Shown: positions 24,585 through 35,280 of the stretch, piece by piece
How the letters are laid out: each line of letters opens with the position of its first letter
Position numbering within the stretch: position 1 is the first letter of the stretch
Assembly: GCA_025766275.1 (NCBI GenBank)
Contig: JAFKAC010000036.1
Location: forward strand, 310,001-374,000
DNA from: Lactarius indigo
Lineage: Eukaryota > Basidiomycota > Agaricomycetes > Russulales > Russulaceae
Reading direction: 5' to 3'
Length of the DNA stretch: 64,000 nucleotides
Position numbers and translations under genes: made by a program
Notes under the pieces: model-generated
Told to the model about the DNA's origin: nothing
What the model saw: the letters and a program-made list of their open reading frames with translations, nothing else
Database searches by the model: none

Positions 24585-27334
24585 CTACGCGTCTTCGGGA
24601 CTGTGCATGGGGATCACAGCTGCGATTGGAGAAGGTGGCCCGAAAGCCGACTTGTCATATAATCGGGCATCGACGTCTTCAACATCCCCATCATATGGGA
24701 CGCCGGCGGCCATGGAGTCATTGCCGTTTTCGTTAGCCTGGCGGTTAGAAATGGTTTCCCCCTGATCAGTGGGGTCGGGCAAAGGTGTTTCCGAGGCCCA
24801 AGGAGTCTGCGCGGGGACGAAAAGCATACTGTCGTCGGATCGAGACGTGCCAGTGGGAAGGTCTGAGGACGGCTTCCCGCCGTTAAATATCGTGCCAAGG
24901 TCCAGAGCAAGAGCAGAAGTAGACGTAGAAGGAATGTCTGGCATATCGGGAGGAGTGTACGGGACTTCAGGGGTGGGGTAGGGCATTGTTTCGGTGGCCG
25001 TATTTCTTCGCGTCGCACTAGCAGAAGCCGGATACGCTGGTATGACAGGTGGGTAATAGCTTTCAAAGTTTGACATCGGAGACGCGTTCGTATAAAGTTG
25101 GTGCACGTTGTTGTTGATCTGACCACTTTGAGGAGTATAATTAGAGGGTACCAGGGGATTGACAGGGCTTTGAGACATGGGATAAAACATTGGGTAACCG
25201 TATGCTGGTGAACTGCTATAATATGGGTATGATGTTGGAAGCGACAGTTCACTAGACGTCGTGGACAGACTAGCGGGCGGTAAGACGGGGCTGTCAATCG
25301 GTTCAGGTGAGTCGTAGATCTGTGATGTAAGCCAGGAGTGACTAGACTCTCTGCATTCAGGGTAAGAGAAAGGTGAGGACAAGATATGCTCGTCGTCGGT
25401 GGTGGAGGCAGAGAATGCCGTCGGAGCGGAATCGGTGCCTTGATGTAAAGTGATGTAAGCACGGCGGATAGTCTTCAGGACTATGATATAATGGGATCCA
25501 GTCTGATTATTTTTCGACGCCATAGCTCTTGAGACGACCCAGTTCCATAGGTCGCAGAAATCGTGCTGTAATGTAGGGAGAGTGTCTTCGATGTCAAAGT
25601 TAGAAACTAATGCAAGGGTCGTCCGTAAGGTCGCAACGTCTCCGGGCCAGCGAATCCAGTCATCGGCATGAATGATGTTTCGAAGAACGTGGATGCAAGT
25701 CGCGAGTAATATGCTGTCGCCATGCGCAAGATAGCTCTTCAGGACGAGTCTTGAGACGTCCATGTTGTCGGTAGCGAGCTTAAACCAACGCTCATCGCGT
25801 TCTTCCACTCTTGGTAGAATGACGGAGACCATGATCCGTAAATAATAGGCAGTATCTGTGTCGTGGTGGTCCGCCCTCCCGAGCCAGAGCCCAAACTCGA
25901 TGGAGCTCAGTAGGCCGTCCCATTCTGCGTCGATAAAACGATGGAAAAATTGGGGGATTGTACCAAAGGGTGCCACGTCCATCGCCTCCCTGCAGATGTC
26001 GAGACGCCGTTGCTTGATGTCCCGAGTGATCAAATTGGACGTCAATGTGCGGTGCACAAAACCTATGAGAGCTTCTGTCATCTTCTCGCCATTCGGTCTG
26101 ATGCAACTGCCCGGATCGTCAAGAACTTTGGAGCTACAGAAACCAGGGATCGCTGCAAAAAATCGCTCTAGTTCTTGATCGTCGTCGGAAGAATTGAGGG
26201 TCCACATCAGCACACGCCCATCGATTTCCGATGACGAATTGAGCGCAAAGTCTTCTGCTGTCTTCACAAGACCATCTACGAACCACTTGTGGTAGCGCTT
26301 GCTCCCCATTTCGAGGAATGCCTTGGTTTTCCGACCGAACGTAGCCAACCGGCTCAACCCTACGAGCCACCAAAACGTCTGGAACAGTACGGTTAGCACG
26401 CCGGTGGCAAGGAACCATGCCGAGGACGAGGGAGGAGCGTAGTAGGGGCTGTCATGTCGGAACAGTGGCACAAACGTGATAGATACGTATATTGCCGTGC
26501 AAAACTCGACCCATCCGACGACGACGCTGAAGACGGTGTGGTCGATATTAAGCAAGAACACAAGAAGGCCGGAGAAGAAGAGGAAAAGGGAAAGGTGCAG
26601 GAGGGTGGGCAGCGCCTCGACCGCCCAGGGGAGATGAAACTTGTCTATGCCCTCATAGAAAAATGCGCGAATGCGACCTCGTCTATGTGGGCTATAGCGT
26701 GGCTGGGTGATCTTAATGTATCGGCGAGCCCACTGTTGCAGCAAGGTCGCCAGCAAGGCGCACGTAAGGCTGATGGCCAAGCTGAGGAACCAGAGGGAAT
26801 TGACCCAGACGGCATAACGAGGCGGGGAGAATGGGGGCGGGACGAGAGGGATAGAGACGTTAGACCTATTCGGGTCGGCAAGGAGCTGGTAGATATGCTG
26901 GAGATAGAACGCAGATGTGTCTTGGGAATTCGGCCGAAGGTCCTGTATTGACAGCGCAACCAAGGTCGCGACCGCGGCGGAGAAAAGACCAGTCTACGAA
27001 TATCCAAATTGAGGTCATGTCTAAATCTAGAGCAATAAAGGAACTCACAAAGACAAGGATTCCGTCGGCGTCTGCCTTCCAGCTCTCTGCCATCTTTTTG
27101 TCTTCTTCTTCGGCCATCTCATTGTACATGGTGAAAAGATGGCCCGACCCATCGGAAAAGTTGGATTCCCCGTGCAACGTCTGATGTTGGGCAGACTGGG
27201 GAGGGTCACGGACACCTATACATAGGGTTATACTTGGGATACTATGCCTAAGTGGGTAGTACCATACTCGATCCCGGACCAGTGTTGGCCCCCTCCTCTG
27301 GTACACTCTCGATGTTGATGGCCTCGTGAGACAT
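24585..27334 (-). CDS. DUF6535 multi-pass membrane protein, copy A (intact), 880 aa
   Basis: Exons on the minus strand: 27334-27268, 27215-27049, 26993-24585 (2643 nt; joins in frame). The DUF6535 core begins with FTMYNEMAEEEDKKMAESWK and ILVFTGLFSAAVATLVAL, followed by hydrophobic segments SLWFLSLAISLTCALLATLL, PTLLHLSLFLFFSGLLVFLL, a segment after VVVGW, and one around VLFQTFWWLVGL. That is about five membrane spans within the first 300 residues. LLQQWARRY is the usual family motif after the second span. The rest is soluble, ending in a Pro/Ser/Tyr-rich tail. The family is common and expanded in agaricomycetes; its function is unknown. A truncated inverted copy lies at 31430-32250. Confidence 0.88.
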
Positions 27335-27863
27335 CGTGTGTAGATTCTTAGGGGACGAGGACAAAGGTTAAGAGGAGGCCTACACCAAAGTAGATGTGGG
27401 TGATGCAAGAGAGGTCGAGCGCCATGACTCGGATGTGCCTTGTATGCACGAGAAAGGCTCTGACGCATTCAGCTGACGAGAAATTCATCAAAAATAGGGC
27501 CCCAGGTAACAATCATACTGTAATGGGACGAATAAACCAATTTGCGAACCTGCGTAACTTCCAATGACCAAATCTACGGACCATTCCGACGAATATTCAG
27601 AATGGTTCGCTGGCAACGCCAAGATTTTACAGTAAACCCACAGAATTGTGGTGAGAGTCGGACGTGCAGTCGAATGCTGTGATTACATAATGTAAGCAAA
27701 TCAATCCGCCGGAATCCTATTTATCGTCTTTATCGTACAGCTCAAGGTAGTACAGCTCCTGGCAGACCGAAGACTGGCCCGCAAAAGAAAATTGACCCGG
27801 TGATAAAAAGGGAAACAGGTGCTTGTATCCGCCAACTCTGCGATGTGGGCCGCCAGACTAAAC
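27335..27863. other. Intergenic between DUF6535 copy A and pseudogene B'
   Basis: Promoter region of copy A on the right of its start. Sequence from about 27805 onward is also homologous to the 3' flank of the intact copy B (about 37236-37300), so the duplication extended past the stop codon. Confidence 0.6.
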
Positions 27864-28936
27864 CTAAAATATGGCGTTCCTTTCGTGAGCGCTCAACGGC
27901 TGCTCCTGGTTCTCCGGTACTTGCTGAGGAACTGCCGCGCTAGCGGAAGTAGTATTAGTACCCACCTGAATCCGCGGCTCGCAGAGGCCCTCGGCAATGA
28001 GGCGCAGCGTGCTCATAAACCGGACGATTCGCTGCAACACGCCGGCGTCCATGACACGACGCTTAAAGCGCGGTGGCTCGCTCCGGCTGACCGTGACCGA
28101 ACTCCCAGCAGATATCAAGCACAGGGAGACCAGCGAGTTCCTCCGCCTCCGCCAACCGCGCAAGGAACGCGGTGCACAGGGGCCGCTCTGGCGGTGCATT
28201 GTGCAGGGGTCTTCGAGACGACGCGGAAGCTCGCTAGCGCAACATCCTCTGCACTCATGTGCGGCAAAAAGGCTGACGAGCAGGCCGTGCAGCACGAGCA
28301 GATGGCACCCCGCGAGCGAGCGCAGCGCAGCGCCGTCCTGCGGCGACGAGCTCTGAGAGTATCGTCGCGTGCTCGCGCGCTGGTTCTGGCGGCAACTGCG
28401 CCCCATCCACGAAGATAGCGCGCAGGTACTACGCGTGCAGCCAGCGCACCTGCGGCGACAGGGTTAATCACGACGACGGGGTCCTCGTCACACTTAAGCG
28501 AGTTGACTGCGCGCCACGTCCGGAAGCCGGACATGTTGTAGGAGGACGAGGCGAAGTAGATCCCCGTAAGGAAGCGGATGGTGTCGGTCGAGCGGCGGCG
28601 ACGACGGACAATTCGCTGGCGCTGCGATAGCCCTCGGGGACGCAAGTCATGAGGAGCTACTCGAGATGTCGTCCGAACTAAGGGAGGCGGGGTCGGGATC
28701 TGAGTGCCGTTTGAGGGCGGAGATCTGCAACAATATCTGGCCCGGTAACTGTACAGTTGCGGCGCTAGGGTCGGACGATAGTTGCTTGTGGCTCTCGATA
28801 GTGAACGCAGCCACGGTCGCGGCGAACAGATCAGTCTGGACAAATATAAGAAAGAAGAGTAGACGGACCAATTATCAGGTAACACACGAAGATCAGGATG
28901 CCCTCCGCGTCTCCCTTCTAGTTCTCCGCAAGTGGG
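27864..28936 (-). pseudogene. DUF6535 copy B', broken duplicate of the gene at 35281-37235
   Basis: On the minus strand this is closely similar to the plus-strand intact gene, including exon 1, the intron, and sequence beyond the stop. Exon 1 has TAG where the intact gene has TGG (GAGAACTAG, near 28918). A central block equivalent to about 35606-36368 of the intact gene (roughly 760 bp, the membrane-spanning core) is missing: IPTPPP is joined directly to sequence matching ACGACATCTCGAG. Further frameshifts follow downstream. It cannot encode the membrane domain and is dead. Confidence 0.9.
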
Positions 28937-29268
28937 CCCCGAGTCGTTCTATAGAATTGACACCTTGTCGGACATTCGCTCTCCCAGTAACCCGGACTCC
29001 AGAGTTGACGAGGGGGCTGTTGTGTGCCCATCGCAAAAACGAAGGCGAAGTTTGGAAAAGGTCGACCCGCAGCGCCTCTTTGCTCAAAACCAGATTTAGA
29101 CGCTCAAATTTCAGACCAGGCATTTGGTCGCTCAGCGATGTATGTGAGGTATAGCATGCGAGGATTCGGCTCGAGAGCCAAATGCTGCCGTTGGTGACAC
29201 GGGGGTAATACCCGCTGTGTAATATACACACCGATGAGGTGATAGTGTGCTACAAAAATTCCTCCACG
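28937..29268. other. Intergenic
   Basis: Between pseudogene B' and the IMPDH 3' end. No gene recognised. Confidence 0.5.
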
Positions 29269-31233
29269 TCAGGCAAAGAGACGCTTTGTGTATCTAGCAA
29301 CATGGTCAGGTGTCTTCGTATGCCGGGTAGTGGATAGTGCCAGACTCACGAGTTCAGCCCATGCACGCCACCCTCGACCTGCGCGCTCGCCGTGCGCAAC
29401 TCAAACCTCACGCGGCCCTCTCCGACGCCGTCCCTCAGCTCCGCAATGCTCCTCACTCCGATATCCTGCAGCGAGTGCTGTAGCCCCGCATGTAGGTACG
29501 GCAAAAAGTCCTTGACGCTCCCCTTGTCCTGCACGTCGCCTGACACGCCCTGCGCGACCTTCACCGCGGACGCCTCGGAGAAGTACCGCGTCGTCGCCGC
29601 GTTCTCCCGCACGTGGCCCTCCGCCTCCGCCTTGCTCGGCGGCGTCGGGTACTTCTTCCCCACCGCCTTCCCATTGGCCTTCGGGCCGCCCGGAATCGCG
29701 CCGGCACCGCCCCCGCCGGGCTTGCCCTGTTCCATCGCCTCGATAGAGCCCATCCCGCGGTACGCCTTGACGCGCTTGCCCTCGTGGTAAAAGTACTCAC
29801 CTGGCGCCTCCGTCGTCCCAGCGAGCAGGCCGCCCATCATCACTGCGCCCGCCCCAAGGGCGAGCGCCTTGATGATGTGCCCGACGTTCGAGATGCCGCC
29901 ATCGGCGATGACGGGCACGCCGAAGCGGGAGGCAAACTCGGAAACCGCGTAGACGGCCGAGGCTTGCGGGCGCCCGACGGCCATGACCTCCTGCGTGATG
30001 CAGATGGATCCCGAGCCCATGCCGACGCGGAGCCCATCGGCGCCGGCGGCGATCAGGGTCGCTGCCTGCTCGCGGGTCACGACATTGCCTGCGATGACTT
30101 CGAGTGTCGGGTACGTCCCCTTGATCCACTTGATCATGTCTTCTTGGAAGACCGAGTTCCCCTGGGACGAGTCGATGATCACGATGTCCAGACCGGCGTC
30201 GACGAGCAATGCGAGGCGTTCTCTATCGGCGGGGCGCGTGCCGATCGCCGCAGCTGCATAGAGCTGCTTGCTTTCGGGAAGCTTGGAGGCAAGAGGATAC
30301 GTCTGGTTTTTGAGAAGATCCGAGCGCGCAAGAAGGGAGACGAGACGCCCTTGAGAGTCGATGATGGGAAGCTTTCCCTTTTTGGAGTCCCGAAGAATGT
30401 CGTTGGCCGCGGAGAGCGTAACGCCCTCGGAAGCCGTTACAAGGTCGGTGGTCATGATATCGGAAAGTCGGGCGTCCCGAGGCTGGAACTGGACATCGCG
30501 GGAGGTGACGATCCCAACCAGCTTGCCACCTAGCGCGCCCGTGTCTGCATGGCAAATCAAGTCAGCCAGGCTCAACGAAATAACACAAGAGATGAACGAT
30601 CAGTGAATCCGTGCGTTATCTCCCCATCTCACACGTGCATACGTGTTGGTGCGGCAGAACGAAGGTATAAAAAGAATTCATCACGAACAATTGAATGGAA
30701 GGAAGAAAAAAAACTAACCGGTGATCGGGATACCGCAGAAACCTAGTCGGGCCTTCACGTCCAGCACATCCTCAACGTAACGGTCAGGAGACAGTACCAC
30801 GGGGTCCGTAATAAAGCCGTTCTCGTGACGCTTCACGGCACGGACCATATCAGCTTGCGCTGCGGCCGACTGGTTGTGGTGAATAACACCAACGCCTCCT
30901 TGCAACTAAAATAGGTGAGGGCATAGGCAGGTAAATGTCGCAGGAAATACGTACCGCCATCGCGATGGCCATTTCTACCTCGGTGACGGTATCCATCGGA
31001 CTACTCACGAACGGGGTCTTGAGGACGACGTTGCGAGAAATACGGCTCTCAGTGGTGACTTCAAGGGCAGAGAAATCGATCTTTCCGGGGAGCATGAGGA
31101 AGTCGTTATAGGTGAGACCGCCGTGCACGGTCGGGTCTATGAGCTGTTTGACGGACAATCCATCGGATGTAGGGTATGTTTTCAGCTCATCGAACGCACG
31201 CGACGGGTCGAGGAAAGTTTGAGAACGAGACAT
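29269..31233 (-). CDS. Inosine-5'-monophosphate dehydrogenase, 561 aa
   Basis: Converts IMP to XMP with NAD+, the rate-limiting step of guanine nucleotide synthesis (cytosol). Exons on minus: 31233-30955, 30905-30719, 30544-29350, 29293-29269 (1686 nt). The protein shows the N-terminal barrel start ([15 protein letters not shown]), two CBS domains (about residues 125-240), [19 protein letters not shown], the catalytic-loop motif [13 protein letters not shown] with Cys about 337, the flap dyad Arg-Tyr in TTRYFSEA, and [21 protein letters not shown]. The last exon is only 25 nt and adds YTKRLFA, the normal family C-terminus; without it the frame would stop at the splice donor. A Gly/Pro/Lys-rich insertion of about 30 residues ([20 protein letters not shown]...) sits in the flap before Arg-Tyr. 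Confidence 0.96.
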
Positions 31234-31429
31234 GTTAGAAAAAGTGGCGAGAGGTGATAAGATTGCGCTGTTGCCTAATTTATGCCGCCGTCCGCTCAAA
31301 CCGACATATGAATACGAAAAGAAGAGTCGAACACACGCTCGAGGGCCGACTCGGACGAGCTCGGCGTTCAAATCGTTCACATCCGAAGGACGACGACAAC
31401 CAAATACGTAACCAGATCCTATTTGTCCG

Positions 31430-32250
31430 TGTTTACGATTATCTTTTCACCACGTATAATGAGAGCAAGGTAGACGCCGACGGTCCTTTATTCCTCTACA
31501 TATGCCGATTTAGACAAGTCCTCAATTTGGGTGTTCGTAGACTGGCCTTTTCTCCGCCGTGGTTGCGACTTTGGTTGCGCTGTTAATACAGGACCTTCGC
31601 CCGTTCTATCTCCACGATATCTACTGTACCACTTGCCGACCCAAATAGGTCTAACGTCTCTATCCCTCTCACCCCACCCCCATTCTCCCCGCCTCGTTAT
31701 GCCATATGGGTCAATTCCCTCTGGTTCCTCAGCTTGGCCATCAGCCTTACGTCCGCCTTGCTGGCGACCTTGCTGCAGCAGTGGGCTCGTCGATACATTA
31801 AGATCACCCAGCCACGCTATAGCCCACATAGACGAGGTCGCATTCGCGCATTTTTCTATGAGGGCATAGACAAGTTTCATCTCCCCTGGGCGGTCGAAGC
31901 GTTACCCACCCTCCTACACCTTTCCCTTTTCCTCTTCTTCTCCGGCCTTCTTGTGTTCTTGCTTAATATCGACCACACTGTCTTCAGCGTTGTCGTCGGA
32001 TGGGTCGGGTTTTGCACGGGAATATACGTATACATCACGTTTGTGCCACTATTCCGACATGACAGCCCCTACTACGCTCCTCCCTCGTCCTCGGCATGGT
32101 TCCTTGCCAAATTCTTCGAAACGGGGAGCAAACGCTATCACGAGCGATTCGTAGATGGTCTTGTAAAGACAGCAGAAGACTTCGCGCTCAATTCGTCATC
32201 GGAAATCGATGGGCGTGTGTTGATGTGGACCCTCAATTCTTCTGACGACG
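31430..32250 (+). pseudogene. DUF6535 copy A', truncated inverted duplicate of the gene at 24585-27334
   Basis: Closely matches the reverse complement of about 27130-26200, including the intron of copy A. It starts inside exon 2 (near TATAATGAGAG), carries small deletions (for example around 31470 and near 31590, where the PNSQDTS segment is lost), and lacks about 93 bp encoding the last membrane span (SAWFLA joins to FFETGSKRYHERF). Similarity stops at 32250, just after NSSDDD. The remaining open frame (from 31734) is a relic, not a likely functional protein. Confidence 0.88.
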
Positions 32251-32651
32251 ATCATGACTCGCCGAACATGTGCACGGAAACTATATTACAATCATGGTCA
32301 ATTGAAGGGAGCGTCAGTTGCCATGCTCCCGGAAAGGGGCCAGTCTTGGAAATTTCGCTTATGTGATGCCTCCCAACCACGAACCGCAACGCGGCTCAAA
32401 GCGCTCAATGTTGAGCGTGGCTAGTTGTATATTATATAAGCTCCCCACCAACACCCGACGAAGTCACCACCGTCGCGCTCTGGCACCCCGCGGTCAGGCG
32501 TTGATATAGGGACAGTACCTCCATTTTGACCACTCCGCCGCGGGATGCAATGGGATACATCATAAAATTCCGAGCTTTCAGCGTTGCTGGCCCTCTTAAC
32601 GCGAAGCCACCGAGTATACTCGTTCTACCGTCGAGGTGACCCACTCTAACC
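32251..32651. other. Intergenic, promoter of S53 gene
   Basis: TATATAAG at 32433-32440 is a possible TATA element, though it is 212 nt from the ATG. No other feature seen. Confidence 0.5.
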
Positions 32652-34765
32652 ATGCGCTCCCACGTCCTCTTTGTGTTCGCCACCATTTCAGCCAGGCTCC
32701 TCTGTGGCTTCGCGAAGCCCCTTGAACCGCGTTGGGACCAAATGAAGGTGAAGCACTCATGGAATGCCATCCCGAAGGACTGGGAGACCCTGAGCCTCCC
32801 GTCCAATGAGACCACGATCGGCTTCTACCTTGCGCTCAAGTCCCACCGTGAGGACGCCTTGATTGAAGCACTGTATGAGGTCAGCGATCCTGAGCATTCA
32901 AGGTACGTTCCTATACCGCCCATCTGTCCATGCGTGTACCCACCGGTGCCGTTGTCCATGGCAGATATGGAGAACACTTATCCAAAGAGCAGGTCGCTGA
33001 GATTGTCGCGCCGCACCCGGACACTCTCGAACTCGTCAGGTCCTGGCTTGGGCACTACGACGTCCCTTCTTCCTCCATCTCAACAACACTTGGTGGCAAC
33101 TGGTTGAAGGTCGTCGGCGTATCTGTGTCTAAAGCCAACCGCATCCTCGGCGCATCGTACCAGTTCTACCAGCATGTCGAGACGAACCACACGGTTCTCC
33201 GCACGATGAGTTACTCGCTCCCAGAGATCCTGCACGGCCATGTACAAACGATCGTGCCAACGACTTACTTCGGCTCTCCACTCACGGAGGGAATGAGACC
33301 GCGGATGCACCCCAGCGCGGCAGCCGAAGCACGGGGAAAGGCGGGGTCGGTGTTGTCGAGCCGCGAAGGAGAAGAAGTCACGCCGTCGGACCTGCGCTCG
33401 CTGTACAAAACGTTAGGCTACGCTCCCAAAGCGACGTACCGGAACAAGCTCGGGGTTGCAGGGTACGCAGGGCAGTACCCGAGCCCGCTAGACCTGAGGA
33501 CTTTCATGACGGAATATCGCACCGACGGGGAAGACGCGACATTCATTGTCACGCAGATAAACGGCGGGGGGAACGATCCGAGCAACCCCGGCTTTGAGGC
33601 AAACCTCGACATTCAGTACGCGGAGGCTATGGCGTACCCGACGCCGCACATCTACTACAGTACAGCCGGCACGTCAAACGATCCAATAGATGATCCATAC
33701 CTCCGCTGGTTACGCTATGTAATTGCTCAAGACGACGATGACATCCCGCAGACAGTTAGCACGTCGTATGGCGGGTTCGAGCATTTTATGTCGGTGGAGT
33801 ATGTGGTGAGCGTGTGCTTGCTATTCGCTCAGCTGGGTGCCCGCGGCGTGAGCGTCCTCTTCGCGAGTGGTGACTGGGGCGTCGGCCCCAAGCCCTGCTT
33901 CGCCCATGACAGCTCCGGAGAACTCATTGTCCAGTTTTTCCCTATGTTCCCCGCAACTTGTATGTGGTGTTTTTTTTTTTTATCTGCTCGCTTGCACTAC
34001 GCACACAGTCTCTGAACGGACTGCCATGGTTCCGTAGGTCCATGGGTCACTAGCGTTGGAGGCACGATGGGCCATGACCCCGAGGTCGGCGCGAGGATTT
34101 CTGGAGGCGGCTTCTCGTTCTTCTTTCCGCGCCAATTGTACCAGGCGAACGCGGTGTCTAATTTCCTCGAGAACCTCGGGGACACGTATAGCGGCCTGTA
34201 CAAGTTGGTCCACAGGTCCTAACCTGAAGTGAACTGCTATTCTTACTCTGTATTTGTGTAGTCCTGAAGGCCGTGGATACCCTGATATCTCCTCGCAGGC
34301 GGTCCAGTTCCCCATCATCGTAGGAGGGAAACTCGGACACTCGTCCGGCACGAGTGCTGCTACACCCGTACGTCTTTTTCTCCTCCCCCCCTTCCGAGCA
34401 ACCCAGCTGACCGCCATCTCACAGACCGTGGCAGGTATCATCTCTTTGTTGAATGACTACCTGATTTCGAAAGGCGAAAAACCGCTTGGCTTCCTCAACC
34501 CCTGGCTGTACGGCACAGGCCTTCCGGGCATCAACGACATCACGTCCGGCTCAAACCCGGGCTGTAATACTGATGGATTCTCCGCTGACGTTGGATGGGA
34601 CCCCGTATGTCCCTTCCAGGTTATTGTCTCACGAACTTTGGTTGACTGTTGGCTCTATAGGTGACAGGTCTCGGGACGCTCGACTTTGAAAGACTGGAGG
34701 AAATAATCGATGATCGACTGAGAAAGTCAGGTAGCTCCAGCACAGAGAACCAACCGCCCACATAG
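32652..34765 (+). CDS. Secreted S53 serine-carboxyl protease (sedolisin / tripeptidyl peptidase), 604 aa, six exons
   Basis: Exons 32652-32902, 32965-33959, 34038-34215, 34262-34367, 34425-34604, 34661-34765 (1815 nt). A hydrophobic N-terminus (MRSHVLFVFATISARLLCGF) suggests secretion. The activation pro-domain spans about residues 25-220 (LALKSHREDALIEALYEVSD, TTYFGSPLTEG). The catalytic residues are present: E295 and D299 (FEANLDIQY), oxyanion-hole D387 (SGDWGVG) and Ser about 506 in SGTSAATP. VTSVGGT and NPWLYG are also conserved. Such enzymes work outside the cell at acid pH, removing tripeptides or cutting proteins. The donor after exon 3 (AG|GTCCTA) is weak but gives LVHSPEGRGYPDIS in frame. 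Two dead paralogues lie at 12934-14781 and about 57400-58340. Confidence 0.92.
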
Positions 34766-35280
34766 ACATCGTCATTGTATACGTACTATGGCGAGATTTA
34801 CGGGCTACGAATATCAGGTATCAGCCAATGTGATTCGCACGGAACTTTTTTTTTTTTTATAAAAAAATTACATTTATTGTGTATTTCGTAGCAACAAAGC
34901 AGTCTAGTCAATCGCTCTATATGGAGACCAAAGCACGTAATATTACGCGTGTAGGGTGACGTGTTACAGAAGGACTGCTTTCCTCGAGGCGTCATACAGT
35001 GTCAACACCTCGCTCCGAGTCGTGGTTTTCACCATATTACACACTTTCTGGCAAAACCCTTTTGAAGTTGTCGCCTCAACTCGAGAATGGATGCCCCTGA
35101 CAATGTAGAACTTGGAAATTGGGGTCTGTGATCAGTACTGTTCCTGAGCGCTGCCATATGGCAAACGTACTGAACTCCATCACGAGCAGCTGTTCTCGGC
35201 CGAGCAGGATCCACTGGCAGGGGTGGTCGGTATCCCTCTGAATGTATCACCGTTCCTGACAGAATTCATTCATTTACAGG
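34766..35280. other. Intergenic; probably holds the first exon of DUF6535 copy B
   Basis: The next gene's visible exon opens with a splice acceptor (TTTACAG at 35274-35280), so its start codon must lie in this stretch. I could not choose an ATG exon that gives the needed phase. Confidence 0.4.

Noticed and set aside
28115..28885. 256-codon minus ORF as a functional gene
   Set aside because: It is a frameshifted reading of DUF6535 pseudogene B'; most residues are out of the family's frame.
29613..30533. 306-codon plus-strand ORF opposite IMPDH
   Set aside because: Shadow of the GC-rich IMPDH coding strand; no domain, and the opposite strand is a certain gene.
31734..32366. 210-codon plus ORF as a functional DUF6535 protein
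   Set aside because: Lacks the start region and last membrane span; similarity to copy A ends abruptly at 32250.
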